Shown: positions 1-8,713 of the stretch, piece by piece | How positions within the stretch are numbered: the stretch's first letter is position 1 | Layout of the letters: the number at the start of each line of letters is the position of its first letter | Assembly (NCBI GenBank): GCA_021414305.1 | Contig: JAIOOS010000013.1 | Span: 124,001-188,000, forward strand | Length of the DNA: 64,000 nt | Source: Burkholderiales bacterium | GTDB taxonomy: Bacteria; Pseudomonadota; Gammaproteobacteria; Burkholderiales; Burkholderiaceae_C | Direction of reading: 5' to 3' | The notes under the pieces: generated by a model | Told to the model about the DNA's origin: nothing | Database searches by the model: none | Seen by the model: only the letters and a program-made list of their open reading frames with translations | Made by a program: the position numbers and the translations under genes

Positions 1-1647
1 GATGCAGAAGACGAGAAAGCCCAGCCCGAACACGGCGCGGCGGGCGAGCAGTGCTGCGAGCAGGCCGGTGTAGGCGGTACGGACGCGCTCGAACTGGCGG
101 TCGAAGGCGCGGTAGACGCGCTGCAGCAGGCTCGTCCGGCCGCCCGCCGCCGGCGCGCCCTCGCCGTGCGAGCCGCGCATCAGCAGCATCACCAGCGTCG
201 GCACGAGCGTGCGCGACAGGATGTAGGAGGCGAGCATCGCGAACACCACCGCCTCGGCCAGCGGCACGAACAGGAACCTGGCGACGCCCGAGAGAAAGAA
301 CATCGGCACGAAGACGATGCAGACGACGAGCGTCGAGACGAACGCCGGCACGCCGATCTCGCCGGCGCCGACCAGGATCGCGTCCTCGAGCGGCTTGCCG
401 AGGTGCAGGTGGCGCTCGATGTTCTCGATCGTGACGATCGCCTGGTCGACCAGGATGCCGACCGAGAGCGCCAGCCCGCCCAGCGTCATCAGGTTGAGGG
501 TCTCGCCGAGCAGGTGCAGGACGAGGATGGAGGCGAGGATCGAGAGCGGGATCGTCAGGGCGATGATCACCGTCGAGCGCCACTTGCCGAGGAAGAGCAG
601 GACCATCGCCGCGGTCAGCCCGGCGGCGAGCAGCGCTTCGAACACCACGCCCTGCACCGCCGCCTTGACGAACACCGACTGGTCGAAGAGCAGCGCCAGC
701 TTCACGTCGGTCGGCAGCGTCGCCTGCACCCGGGGCAGCACCGCCTTCAGGTTGGCGACGATGTCGAGCGTGGACGCGCCGCCGTTCTTCAGCACCGAGA
801 GCAGCACGCCGCGGGCGCCGTCCTGGCGAACGATGTTGGTCTGCGGCGCGAAGCCGTCGCGCACGTAGGCCACGTCCTTCAGGTAGGTGGTGGTGCCGCC
901 GCTGGTGCGCACCGGCAGGTCGTTCAGCCCGGCGATCGCGTCGGGCGAGCCGTTCATGCGCACCGTGTACTCGGTCTCGGCGAACTTGGCCGTGCCCGAG
1001 GGCAGGATCAGGTTCTGCAGGTTGACGGCGTTGACGACGTCGGCCGGCGCCAGGCCGCGCGCCTGCAGCTGCTGCATGTCGAGGTCGACCGAGATCAGGC
1101 GGTTCTTGCCGCCGTAGGGAAACGGGATCGCCACGCCGGGAATCGTCACCAGCTGCGGTCTGAGGGTGTTCACCGCGGCGTCGAACACGGTCTGCTCGGG
1201 CAGGGTCGGGCTCGACAGGCCGATCTGGACCACCGGAATGCTCGACGCCGAGTACTTGATGATCAGCGGCGGGGTCATGCCCGGCGGGAGCTGGCGCACC
1301 TGCGACTGGCTGATCGCCACCACCTGGGCGATCGCCGTCTGGATGTTGGCGGTGGGCTGGAAGAAGACCTTGATGACCGAGATGCCGTTGAGCGAGGTCG
1401 ACTCGATGTGCTCGATGTCGCTCACCGTCGTCGTCAGGCTGCGCTCGTTCTGCGCCGCCACCCGCTGCCCCATCTCCTGCGCCGGCAGGCCGCCGTAGTT
1501 CCAGATGATCGAGACGACCGGGATGTCGATCTCGGGAAAGATGTCGGTGGCGATCTTCAGCAGGACGAAGGGCGAGGCCAGCACGATCAGCATCGCCATG
1601 ACGATGAACGTGTAGGGGCGCTTGAGCGCCATCTGGACCATCGACAT
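1..1647 (-). CDS. RND-family efflux transporter, N-terminal part (runs off window)
   Basis: Inner-membrane proton-driven RND pump of the AcrB/MdtB (HAE1) class. The first 549 residues are present and the frame is open to base 1. The protein starts MSMVQMALKRPYTF, the usual first membrane helix of the family. A long periplasmic porter region follows (VSIIWNYGGLPAQEM, then a TTT-docking-like segment), then helices with VLFLGKWRSTVIIAL and LMTLGGLALSVGILVDQAIV, which is the conserved helix 4 region with its buried acidic residue. An in-frame ATG at 1689 would add 14 residues (MPLFALRLPPRRPP); neither start has a clear Shine-Dalgarno, and 1647 fits the family better. The partner membrane-fusion protein and outer-membrane factor are not in view. 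Substrate cannot be told from the sequence. Confidence 0.93.
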   Translation of the reverse strand, partial: MSMVQMALKRPYTFIVMAMLIVLASPFVLLKIATDIFPEIDIPVVSIIWNYGGLPAQEMGQRVAAQNERSLTTTVSDIEHIESTSLNGISVIKVFFQPTANIQTAIAQVVAISQSQVRQLPPGMTPPLIIKYSASSIPVVQIGLSSPTLPEQTVFDAAVNTLRPQLVTIPGVAIPFPYGGKNRLISVDLDMQQLQARGLAPADVVNAVNLQNLILPSGTAKFAETEYTVRMNGSPDAIAGLNDLPVRTSGGTTTYLKDVAYVRDGFAPQTNIVRQDGARGVLLSVLKNGGASTLDIVANLKAVLPRVQATLPTDVKLALLFDQSVFVKAAVQGVVFEALLAAGLTAAMVLLFLGKWRSTVIIALTIPLSILASILVLHLLGETLNLMTLGGLALSVGILVDQAIVTIENIERHLHLGKPLEDAILVGAGEIGVPAFVSTLVVCIVFVPMFFLSGVARFLFVPLAEAVVFAMLASYILSRTLVPTLVMLLMRGSHGEGAPAAGGRTSLLQRVYRAFDRQFERVRTAYTGLLAALLARRAVFGLGFLVFCI

Positions 1648-1855
1648 CGGGGGGCGCCTGGGCGGGAGGCGGAGGGCGAAAAGGGGCATGATATTCACCG
1701 CGCGGGCCGCTCGCATTTCCCCGTCAGCGAAGTCTTACCGGCGGCGGACGGCTTTTCCCACAGATCCGGGCCGCCGATCGGGTTAACTTCCCGGGGTGGC
1801 GGTTGCCGCCCTGGCCCGCCGGCCCCAGCCTTTTCAACCCGAGCGAAAGAACATC

Positions 1856-2503
1856 ATGCAGACCACCACGAGCGACACGCTGAACGAAACGGGCTACCCG
1901 AGCGAGGAGGAGCTTTCGGTCACGGCCGAGCTCGAGTCCAACCGGGTGCTGCAGAAGATCCGCGACAAGACCGACGCGGTCGTCGAGAGCATCCAGCCGA
2001 AGATCGCCGCCGTGTCCGACTACGCGCGCAACGAGCCGACCAAGGCGGTGCTGATCGCCGCCGCTTCCGGCGCCGGCCTGATGGCGCTTCTGGCGCTGCT
2101 GGTGCGCACTTCGCGGCCGCGGCCCTCGAGCATGGGCCAGCGCACCATGGCGCAGATCCGCGACGCCGCCATCGACCTCGCCGACCGCGCGCACAGTGTC
2201 GCCACCCAGGCGATCGGCAGCGCCCACAAGCGCGCCGCCAGCGCCGTCGGCACCGTCGAGCAGCAGGCGAGCGCCGCCCAGGAGCGGATCGACGCGGTTA
2301 AGGAGCGCGCCAACGACGTCGCCGACAGCGTGGCCGAGACCTGGGCGAGCCTGCGCGAGCAGGCCGCGCCGGTGGTCGACCGGCTGAAGCCGCAGTTCGA
2401 CGCGCTCGCCAGCTATGCCAAGGAAGACCCGACCCGGGCCGCCGTCGGCGTGGCCACCGCCGGCGCGGTGCTGATCGGCCTGCTGGCGCTGCTGCGCCGC
2501 TGA
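1856..2503 (+). CDS. DUF883/ElaB-like membrane-anchored protein with duplicated anchor
   Basis: A 215-residue Ala/Lys/Glu-rich helical protein. It contains two copies of a tail-anchor module of the kind that ends DUF883/ElaB/YqjD ribosome- or stress-associated proteins. Copy one is about residues 56-84 (YARNEPTKAV, then a hydrophobic helix 64-83). Copy two is 187-215 (YAKEDPTRAA, helix 194-213, ending LLRR). A coiled-coil-like segment of about 100 residues separates them, so both ends of the coil could be held at the membrane. ATG 1856 was chosen over an in-frame ATG at 1796 because GAGCGAAAG lies just upstream. Function is not known; stress or envelope association is inference from the family. 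A perfect terminator hairpin follows at once. Confidence 0.8.
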   Translation: MQTTTSDTLNETGYPSEEELSVTAELESNRVLQKIRDKTDAVVESIQPKIAAVSDYARNEPTKAVLIAAASGAGLMALLALLVRTSRPRPSSMGQRTMAQIRDAAIDLADRAHSVATQAIGSAHKRAASAVGTVEQQASAAQERIDAVKERANDVADSVAETWASLREQAAPVVDRLKPQFDALASYAKEDPTRAAVGVATAGAVLIGLLALLRR

Positions 2504-2521
2504 ACGGCTTTCGGGCCTCTC

Positions 2522-2554
2522 TCAGGCCGCGCCAGGGCGCGGCCTGACGCTTTT
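2522..2554 (+). terminator. Rho-independent terminator
   Basis: TCAGGCCGCGCC (2522-2533) and GGCGCGGCCTGA (2536-2547) form a perfect 12-bp stem with a 2-nt loop. CGC and then TTTT follow. It sits 18 nt after the stop of the DUF883-like gene and is the clearest intrinsic terminator in the window. Confidence 0.85.
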
Positions 2555-2725
2555 CGGCACGCGGATTTCCTTCCGGCGCGATCGGTCGACCATTTGCGGC
2601 CGAGGGCCGGACGAACGGTCCGCGCGTGTTGCGCAGCGGCGGAACCCTTTACAGACGCCTTACAGGTCTTGCGCAGCCCCACTGGCACAGTTTCCGGCTA
2701 GTGATAAGAAGCTCGGGAGGCCAGC

Positions 2726-4342
2726 GTGAACAAGAAAATCTGGGCGGCGATGGTCACCAGCGCCCTCGTGGTGGCCTGCGGCGGCGGCAGCAGTGGCAGC
2801 AGTGGCGGCAGCGGCAACGACCCCTCGGGTTATGCGGCGGGGCCGGGGCCGCAGGGCGGCGCCGCCCTCTACAGCGACTTTCGCACCGGCAAGAAGCTCG
2901 TGCTGCACCAGCGCGGGATCATCGCCGTCAGCCCGGCGACGCTGCGCGACCGGCTGGCGACGATGGAGACGACGCTGACCGCTTACGACGGCGTGTTCCT
3001 GCGCCTGCCGGCCACCGGTGACCGGCTGACCCAGGTGCTGGCAGTCAAGCCGAGCGAGATCGCGACCGACCTGGAGCCGCTCTACGCGCTCCGGCCGGCA
3101 CGCCTCAAGTACAACTTCGCGGTCATGCCGATCCAGCACGACCTCGACGTGTTCGACGACTGGTCGATTCCGCTCGCCAACATCGGCGCCCTCGCCAAGG
3201 TGGCGCGCGACGCCGGCCTGGTGGGCATCGTCATCGACAACGAGAGCCTGGCGGGCTTTCGCGGCAACTATCCCTACGACCTCAAGTTCCCCAACCGCAC
3301 GATCGAGGACTACCGCGCCCAGACCCAGCTGATCGGCAGGAAGATCATGCAGGCGATCGTCGCCGACTTCCCCGACGCGGCGGTCGTCGTCCTGCGCGGT
3401 CCGGCCGGCGCCGACCCGGCCTCGCCGGCCAGCCTAGTGAACCGCGAGGTCGACTCGGCGCAGCTCATCGGCCCGTTCTTCGCCGGCTTCGTCGAAGGCC
3501 GGGGGACGCGCTCGCTGCTCGTCGACGGCGGCACCGACTACGGCCTGCGCACCGCCGAGCAGTTCAGCGCCGCGCTGGCCTGGCGCAAGACCGGCCTGCC
3601 TTCGCCGGCGACCAACAGCGCCTTCATCTCCGACACGCTGCGCGCCGCCTGGCCAGGCGCGGTCAACGTCGCGTTCGGCGTGCGCGAGCTCGACGGCGCG
3701 CGCGGCAACCTGCTGCCGAACTTCCCGATGCCGTTCGCCAACACGCTGGTGCAGTCGCTGCGCGCGACCGATACCCTGGTCTGGGCCTCGTTCGACCTCA
3801 CCGACATGACCAAGGCGGCGGCGAGCGAGCCGTTCGTGACGGCATCGGTGCAGGCCCGGGCGGTAGCGGCGACGGCGACCGGATCGCTCAGCTCGCCCAC
3901 CCCGGGCAGCGGCACCGGCCTGCTGGCGCAGTACTACTCGATGATCGACGAATCGGAGCTGGCGCAGACCGTGGTCGACACCGTGATCGACAACATCTGG
4001 AGCGGCACCGGACCGATCAACACCGTCCTCGAAGGCCAGAACGACAACTTCTCGGTCGTCTGGTCGGGCTACATCGAGGCGCCGGCGACGGGCACCTACA
4101 CGATCTTCGGCACCACCGACGACGGCATGCAGATCTTCATCGGCGGCGTGCCGGTGGTCGACGCCTTCTTCTTCCAGGCGCCGACCGAGCATTCGGGAAC
4201 CATCGACCTGGTGGCCGGCCAGCGCTACCCGATCAAGATCCGCTACTTCGAAGGCGGCGGCCTGACCGAGGCGCACGTCTCGTGGCAGCCGCCCGGCGAC
4301 GTCAAGGCGCTGCTGCCGACCGAGCGGATGTACCCGTACTGA
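2726..4342 (+). CDS. Lipoprotein with C-terminal PA14 domain
   Basis: A 538-residue exported protein starting at GTG with GGGAGG (2715-2720) five bases upstream. The N-terminus is a lipoprotein signal (MNKKIWAAMVTSALVVACGG, lipid attachment at the Cys), followed by a Gly/Ser linker GGGSSGSSGGSG. The central 340 residues are uncharacterised but look like an alpha/beta barrel, with a segment VGIVIDNESLAGFRG. Residues about 397-538 are a PA14-type beta domain (LLAQYYS, YIEAPATGTYTIFGTTDDG, IKIRYFEGGGLTEAHVSW), which in other proteins binds carbohydrate. A cell-surface glycan-binding or glycan-acting role is inference. It stands alone between a terminator and the Rieske gene. Confidence 0.85.
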   Translation: MNKKIWAAMVTSALVVACGGGSSGSSGGSGNDPSGYAAGPGPQGGAALYSDFRTGKKLVLHQRGIIAVSPATLRDRLATMETTLTAYDGVFLRLPATGDRLTQVLAVKPSEIATDLEPLYALRPARLKYNFAVMPIQHDLDVFDDWSIPLANIGALAKVARDAGLVGIVIDNESLAGFRGNYPYDLKFPNRTIEDYRAQTQLIGRKIMQAIVADFPDAAVVVLRGPAGADPASPASLVNREVDSAQLIGPFFAGFVEGRGTRSLLVDGGTDYGLRTAEQFSAALAWRKTGLPSPATNSAFISDTLRAAWPGAVNVAFGVRELDGARGNLLPNFPMPFANTLVQSLRATDTLVWASFDLTDMTKAAASEPFVTASVQARAVAATATGSLSSPTPGSGTGLLAQYYSMIDESELAQTVVDTVIDNIWSGTGPINTVLEGQNDNFSVVWSGYIEAPATGTYTIFGTTDDGMQIFIGGVPVVDAFFFQAPTEHSGTIDLVAGQRYPIKIRYFEGGGLTEAHVSWQPPGDVKALLPTERMYPY

Positions 4343-4375
4343 GGCCCCCAGGCCGCCCGGCGGCGGCTTTGGCGC

Positions 4376-4381
4376 TATAAG
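4376..4381 (+). promoter_or_regulatory. Putative -10 box upstream of Rieske gene
   Basis: TATAAG 43 bases upstream of the chosen ATG (4424). A start near 4388 would give a leader of about 36 nt that includes the GGAGA ribosome site. I see no convincing -35. Confidence 0.35.
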
Positions 4382-4423
4382 GTTTCCACGGCGCGGCCCG
4401 GCGCCGCGCCGATGGAGACCCGC

Positions 4424-5467
4424 ATGTACGTTCGCAACGCCTGGTACGTCGCCTGCACGGCCGAGGAGATCGGAGCCGGCAAGCTGCTCGGCCGCACGAT
4501 CTGCGGCGAGCGCGTGGTGCTGTTTCGCGCCGAGGGCGGCGCCGCCTCCGCGCTCGAGGACTTCTGCCCGCATCGCGGCGCGCCGCTCTCGCTCGGCGCG
4601 CTGCGCGACGATGGCCGCATCGTCTGCGGCTACCACGGCCTGGTGATGGGCGGCGACGGTCGCTGCGTGAGCATGCCGGGCCAGCGCGTCCGGCCGACGA
4701 TCCGTTCCTATCCGCTGCTGGAGCGCTACGGCTTCGTCTGGATCTGGCCGGGCGACAAGGCGAAGGCCGACCCGGCGAAGCTGCATCCCCTGCCCTGGGC
4801 CGAGAGCCCCGAGTGGGCCTACGCCGGCGGCCTGTACCACGTGAACTGCGACTACCGGCTGATGATCGACAACCTGATGGACCTGACGCACGAGACCTAC
4901 GTGCACGCCACCAGCATCGGCCAGCCCGAGATCGAGGAGGCGGCGCCGGCGACCCGGGTCGAGGGCGACTCGGCGATCACCAGCCGCTTCATGCACGACA
5001 TCCCGGCGCCGCCGTTCTGGCGCGCGGCGCTGCGCGGCAACCACCTTGCCGACGACGTGCCAATCGACCGCTGGCAGATCTGCCGCTTCACGCCGCCGAG
5101 CCACGTGATGATCGAAGTGGGCGTGGCCCATGCCGGCCACGGCGGCTACGACGCGCCTCCAGCGAACAAGGTGTCGAGCATCGTCGTCGACTTCATCACC
5201 CCGGAAACCGACACCTCGATCTGGTACTTCTGGGGCATGGCGCGCAACTTCAACGTCGAGGACAAGGCGCTCACCGAGACGATCCGCGGCGGCCAGGCGG
5301 CGATCTTCGGCGAAGACGTCGCGATCCTCGAGTCGCAGCAGCGCAACCTCACCGAGCAGCCGAACCGGCACCTGATGCGACTGAACATCGACATGGGCGG
5401 CTTCGAGTCGCGCCGCATCCTCGAGCGGCTGGTCGCCGAGGAGCGCAACGACCTGCTCGGGACCTGA
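4424..5467 (+). CDS. Rieske aromatic oxygenase, VanA-like oxygenase component
   Basis: A 347-residue Rieske non-heme iron oxygenase of the vanillate O-demethylase/phthalate-dioxygenase type, which hydroxylates or demethylates an aromatic substrate using O2 and reductase-supplied electrons. The Rieske ligands are C48/H50 (FCPHRGAPLS) and C68/H71 (CGYHGL). The catalytic iron site is DNLMDLTHETYVH (D153, H156, H161). ATG 4424 gives MYVRNAWYVA, the classic family start, with GGAGA (4415-4419) upstream; an ATG at 4412 would add METR. No ferredoxin reductase (VanB) is nearby, so electrons must come from elsewhere. It begins a four-gene same-strand run with TrxC, PhyH and a hydrolase. The substrate is unknown. 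Confidence 0.9.
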   Translation: MYVRNAWYVACTAEEIGAGKLLGRTICGERVVLFRAEGGAASALEDFCPHRGAPLSLGALRDDGRIVCGYHGLVMGGDGRCVSMPGQRVRPTIRSYPLLERYGFVWIWPGDKAKADPAKLHPLPWAESPEWAYAGGLYHVNCDYRLMIDNLMDLTHETYVHATSIGQPEIEEAAPATRVEGDSAITSRFMHDIPAPPFWRAALRGNHLADDVPIDRWQICRFTPPSHVMIEVGVAHAGHGGYDAPPANKVSSIVVDFITPETDTSIWYFWGMARNFNVEDKALTETIRGGQAAIFGEDVAILESQQRNLTEQPNRHLMRLNIDMGGFESRRILERLVAEERNDLLGT

Positions 5468-5487
5468 AATTGCTGGAGACGCCCACC

Positions 5488-5907
5488 ATGCTGATCGTCT
5501 GCCCCCACTGCCTCACGACCAACCGGGTGCCCGGGGCGCGCCTGCAGGAGGCGCCGACCTGCGGCCAGTGCAAGAAGGAGCTGCTCGGCGCCGCGCCGGT
5601 GGCGCTCGACGACGCCAGCTTCGACAAGGTCATCGCGAAGACCGAGCTGCCGGTCGTCGTCGACTTCTGGGCCGAGTGGTGCGGCCCCTGCCACGCGATG
5701 GCGCCGCAGTTCGCGCGGGCCGCGGCGCAGCTCCAGGGCAAGGCGATGTTCGCCAAGGTCGACAGCGACGCCAGCCCGCGCACTTCGGCGAAGTTCGGCA
5801 TCCGCAGCATCCCCACCCTGCTGCTGATGAAGGGCGGCCGCGAGGTCAAGCGCCAGGCCGGCGCGACCCAGGCGGCGCAGATCGTCTCCTGGGTCGGCGC
5901 GGCCTGA
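5488..5907 (+). CDS. trxC: Thioredoxin 2 with N-terminal zinc module
   Basis: A 139-residue cytoplasmic thiol-disulfide reductase. The N-terminal zinc ribbon has CPHC at residues 5-8 and CGQC at 25-28, diagnostic for TrxC. The thioredoxin fold follows with active site WCGPC (C65, C68) in VVDFWAEWCGPCHAMAP and the cis-Pro region IRSIPTLLLMKGG. GGAGA at 5474-5478 precedes the ATG. It lies 20 bases after the Rieske gene and 34 before the PhyH gene. Its placement between two iron oxygenases suggests co-expression for oxidative-stress or redox support, which is inference; TrxC is often OxyR-controlled, but I see no clear OxyR site. Confidence 0.95.
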   Translation: MLIVCPHCLTTNRVPGARLQEAPTCGQCKKELLGAAPVALDDASFDKVIAKTELPVVVDFWAEWCGPCHAMAPQFARAAAQLQGKAMFAKVDSDASPRTSAKFGIRSIPTLLLMKGGREVKRQAGATQAAQIVSWVGAA

Positions 5908-5941
5908 AGGCGCCGCGGCGCGGCTCTGGCAGCATCGCGGC

Positions 5942-6745
5942 ATGGCCAGGCTGCATTCCGACGAAATCGACCAGTACCGCGACCAAGGCTGGGTGGTCCC
6001 GCGCTTCCGCCTGCCCGAGGCGCGCGTCGCGGCGATGGCCCGCGCGCTCGACGCGCTGCTGCGCGACAACCCCGGCGTCCGCCCCGAGAAGCTGGTCTCG
6101 GCGCACGTGGAGGGCGACAACGGCGAAGGCGTGCGCGGCAGCCGCGCCTTCCTCGATCTCGCGCGCGACCCGGAGATCGTCGAGCTGGTGAGCGGCGTGC
6201 TCGGCGAGGACCTGATCCTCTGGGGCTGCCACGTGTTCTGCAAGCCCGCCAGCGAAGGCTACGAGACGCCCTGGCATCAGGACGGCCACTACTGGCCGAT
6301 CCGGCCGCTCGCCAACTGCACCGTCTGGGTGGCGCTCGAGGAGTCGAGCCGGGAGAACGGCTGCCTGCGCGTGATCCCCGGCTCGCACGCCGGCCAGCGG
6401 CTGCACGAGCACCTGCACGAGGACCGCAGCGACCTGACGCTGAACCAGCGCCTGGCGGCCGGCAGCTTCGACGAGGCGAGCGCGGTCGACATCGAACTGC
6501 AAGCTGGCGAGATGTCGCTGCACGACGTCTACATGATCCACGGCGCGAACGCGAACCGCTCGACCCGGCGCCGCACCGGCGTGGCGCTGCGCTACATGCC
6601 GACGACCTCGGTCTTCGAGCGCGACCTCCGGCCGGCCGACGGCAAGACCGGCCTGGCCGTCGACTTCGCGAACCGGCCGCTCTGGCTCGTTCGCGGCAGC
6701 GACCGCAGCGGCCGCAACGACCTCGCGGTCGGGCACCGGCGCTGA
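5942..6745 (+). CDS. Phytanoyl-CoA dioxygenase (PhyH) family protein
   Basis: A 267-residue Fe(II)/2-oxoglutarate dioxygenase. The iron facial triad is visible: H112 and D114 in ETPWHQDGHYWPI and H200 in MSLHDVYMIHGANANRS. R217 in RRTGVALRYM is the expected 2-oxoglutarate carboxylate ligand. ENGCLRVIPGSH is the typical PhyH core. The natural substrate of bacterial PhyH proteins varies widely and cannot be named here. It follows trxC and precedes the aspartoacylase-like gene by 31 bases. The ATG has no Shine-Dalgarno, but a CAGCAT box lies six bases upstream, part of the leaderless pattern described in the findings. Confidence 0.9.
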   Translation: MARLHSDEIDQYRDQGWVVPRFRLPEARVAAMARALDALLRDNPGVRPEKLVSAHVEGDNGEGVRGSRAFLDLARDPEIVELVSGVLGEDLILWGCHVFCKPASEGYETPWHQDGHYWPIRPLANCTVWVALEESSRENGCLRVIPGSHAGQRLHEHLHEDRSDLTLNQRLAAGSFDEASAVDIELQAGEMSLHDVYMIHGANANRSTRRRTGVALRYMPTTSVFERDLRPADGKTGLAVDFANRPLWLVRGSDRSGRNDLAVGHRR

Positions 6746-6776
6746 ACGCTAGCGACCTGCACGCACAATTCCACGC

Positions 6777-7712
6777 ATGAGCACCGCCCTGCCCCCGATC
6801 GAGGTCCTGCCCCGCGACCTCGCCGCCTACCGCACCGGCAATACCGGCATCGACTACGTGCACCGGTTCGAATCGGGCCGGCCGGGCCCGCACGTGATGA
6901 TCAATGGCCTCACGCACGGCAACGAGTTCTGCGGCATGGTCGCCGTGTGCCATCTGCTCGACAGCGGCGTGCGGCCGAAGATCGGCACGTTGACGCTCAG
7001 CTTCGCCAACGTCGCCGCCTACGAGACCTTCGACGCGGCGCAGCCGTTCGAGAGCCGGCTGATCACGCACAACCTCAACCGCATCTGGTCGAGCGCCTGG
7101 CTCGACGGGGCCGAAGACTCGGTCGAGCTGCGCCGCGCGCGCGAGATGCGCCCCGCCGTGGCCGAGGCCGAGCACATCCTCGACATCCACTCGACCAGCC
7201 AGGACGTGGTGCCGTTCTGGGTCTACCCCGCATTCGCGCGCAATGCCGCGGTCGCGAGCGCGCTGCCGCGGCCGGGCGTGCACCTGGTGATGCCCGCCGG
7301 CCTCGGCTCGGGCACGCCGCTCATCCAGCACGGTGCCCACTCAGGCGCGGAAGGACCGGGCGCCGCGCTGGTGGTCGAGTGCGGCCAGCACTTCAAGCAG
7401 GCCACCGCCGACCTGGCGGTGGAAGTGGCGCTCGACTTCCTCGGCCACTTCGGCCTGATCGAGCGCGAAGTGAAGCCCGCTCCGACGCCGCCGCGCCGCT
7501 TCGAGCTGCTGCGCACGCACGTGATCCAGAACGCGAGCTTCGCCTTCACCCGGCCGGTGATCGGCTTCGAGACCTTCGCCGAGGGCGAGCTGATCGCCAC
7601 CGACGGCCCGATCGAGATCCGCGCCCTGTGCGACGACTGCACGATCTTCATGCCGGCGCGGACGGCGATCGTCGGCCGCGAGGGCGTGTACCTGACGAAG
7701 CCGCTGGCCTGA
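6777..7712 (+). CDS. Succinylglutamate desuccinylase/aspartoacylase family zinc hydrolase
   Basis: A 311-residue M14-like zinc carboxypeptidase-fold amidohydrolase of the AstE/AspA family, which removes acyl groups from N-acyl amino acids. Zinc ligands H47 and E50 are in INGLTHGNEFCG, and the third region is ILDIHSTSQDVVPFW (His about residue 144). NLNRIW is the substrate-binding Arg region. Length is ordinary for the family. With the Rieske and PhyH genes upstream and a Bug receptor facing it, it could finish breakdown of an imported acylated compound; that is inference. The start has CACAAT seven bases upstream and no Shine-Dalgarno. It converges on the Bug gene with only nine bases between stops. 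Confidence 0.85.
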   Translation: MSTALPPIEVLPRDLAAYRTGNTGIDYVHRFESGRPGPHVMINGLTHGNEFCGMVAVCHLLDSGVRPKIGTLTLSFANVAAYETFDAAQPFESRLITHNLNRIWSSAWLDGAEDSVELRRAREMRPAVAEAEHILDIHSTSQDVVPFWVYPAFARNAAVASALPRPGVHLVMPAGLGSGTPLIQHGAHSGAEGPGAALVVECGQHFKQATADLAVEVALDFLGHFGLIEREVKPAPTPPRRFELLRTHVIQNASFAFTRPVIGFETFAEGELIATDGPIEIRALCDDCTIFMPARTAIVGREGVYLTKPLA

Positions 7713-7721
7713 GCGACCGCC

Positions 7722-8702
7722 TCAGTCCAGGCCGAGCTGGATCCGCTTCGCCACCGCGCCCCACTTCTTCGAGTCGGCCGCCAGCATCGCGGCGGCTTCG
7801 GCCGGCGTGCTGCCGACCACGGTCTGGTCGCCGGCCTTGAGCTTTTCCACCAGGTCCGGCGCGTTGAGCGCATCGACGAAGGCCTGGCGGAAACGGGCCA
7901 CGATCGGCTCGGGCACGCCACGCGGCGCCAGCATCACCAGCGTGAAATCGGCCTTGTAGCCGGCGACGCCGGCCTCGGCGAGCGTCGGCACGTCGGGCAG
8001 GGTCGGCGAGCGGCGGCTGCCCGAAACGGCCAGCGCCACCAGCTTGCCGGCGCGCACGTGCGGCAGCACGGTCGGGCCGGCGAGCAGGCCGCACGGCACC
8101 TGGTTGCCGAGCACGTCCTGCGTCGCCGGCGCCGGGCCCTTGTACGGCACGTGCGTCATCTGGAAGCCCGCCATCGACTGCAGCAGCTCCATCGAGAGGT
8201 GGCCCGGCACGCCGGCGCCGCCCGAGGCGTAGCTGAGCGGCGCGGCCTTCGCCTTGGCGATCAGCTCGGCCACCGTCTTGACGCCGAGCGCGGGGTTGCA
8301 GACCAGCGTCTGGCTGAACTGGCTGGCGATCGTCACCGGCATCAGGTCCTCGACCTTGAAGGGCATCTGCTTGTAGACGTGCGGATTCACCGTGATCAGC
8401 GAATCGGGACCGAACAGCCAGGTGTAGCCGTCGGGCGCGGCGCGCGCGACCTCGGCGCTGCCGAGGTTGCCCCCGGCGCCAGGCTTGTTGTCGATGAGGA
8501 TCGTCTGCTTCAGCGCGACCTGCATCTTCTCGGCCGCCTGGCGCATGACGATGTCGCTCGGCCCGCCGGGCGGAAACGGAAGCACGACGCGGATCGTGCG
8601 CTCGGGCCAGGCGCCGGTCTGCGCTCTCGCCGGGGCGAGCGCCGTGACCGTGGCAAGCGAGAGCAGCGCGGCGGCGCAGCGCAGGGCAAGACGACGTGGC
8701 AT
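7722..8702 (-). CDS. Bug-family periplasmic solute receptor (TctC-like)
   Basis: A 326-residue tripartite tricarboxylate transporter substrate-binding protein. It has a Sec signal peptide (MPRRLALRCAAALLSLATV, cleavage near ARAQ). The mature start WPERTIRVVLPFPPGGPSD is the family signature, followed by IDNKPGAGGNLG and VPGHLSMELLQ. It binds a carboxylate-type ligand in the periplasm. No TctA/TctB membrane partners are in the window, which is common because Bug genes are greatly expanded in Burkholderiales. GAGGAGA upstream of ATG 8702 lies over the end of the DUF1810 gene (gap 11 bases), so the two are probably co-transcribed. Confidence 0.93.
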   Translation of the reverse strand: MPRRLALRCAAALLSLATVTALAPARAQTGAWPERTIRVVLPFPPGGPSDIVMRQAAEKMQVALKQTILIDNKPGAGGNLGSAEVARAAPDGYTWLFGPDSLITVNPHVYKQMPFKVEDLMPVTIASQFSQTLVCNPALGVKTVAELIAKAKAAPLSYASGGAGVPGHLSMELLQSMAGFQMTHVPYKGPAPATQDVLGNQVPCGLLAGPTVLPHVRAGKLVALAVSGSRRSPTLPDVPTLAEAGVAGYKADFTLVMLAPRGVPEPIVARFRQAFVDALNAPDLVEKLKAGDQTVVGSTPAEAAAMLAADSKKWGAVAKRIQLGLD

Positions 8703-8713
8703 CGGTGTCTCCT

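Noticed and set aside
166..2301. A 711-residue open frame on the plus strand, very rich in Arg, His, Asp and Gln
   Set aside because: It is the antisense shadow of the RND pump gene and of the 1856-2503 gene, caused by high GC; its composition is not protein-like and the minus-strand frame gives a clear RND transporter.
4350..4375. A GC-rich inverted repeat (GCCGCC/GGCGGC) followed by TTT after the PA14 lipoprotein
   Set aside because: Short, self-overlapping arms and only three T residues; too weak to call a terminator.
3434..5371. A 645-residue minus-strand frame across the PA14 lipoprotein and Rieske gene
   Set aside because: Shadow frame: the plus strand has an exact lipoprotein signal, PA14 domain and Rieske ligands.
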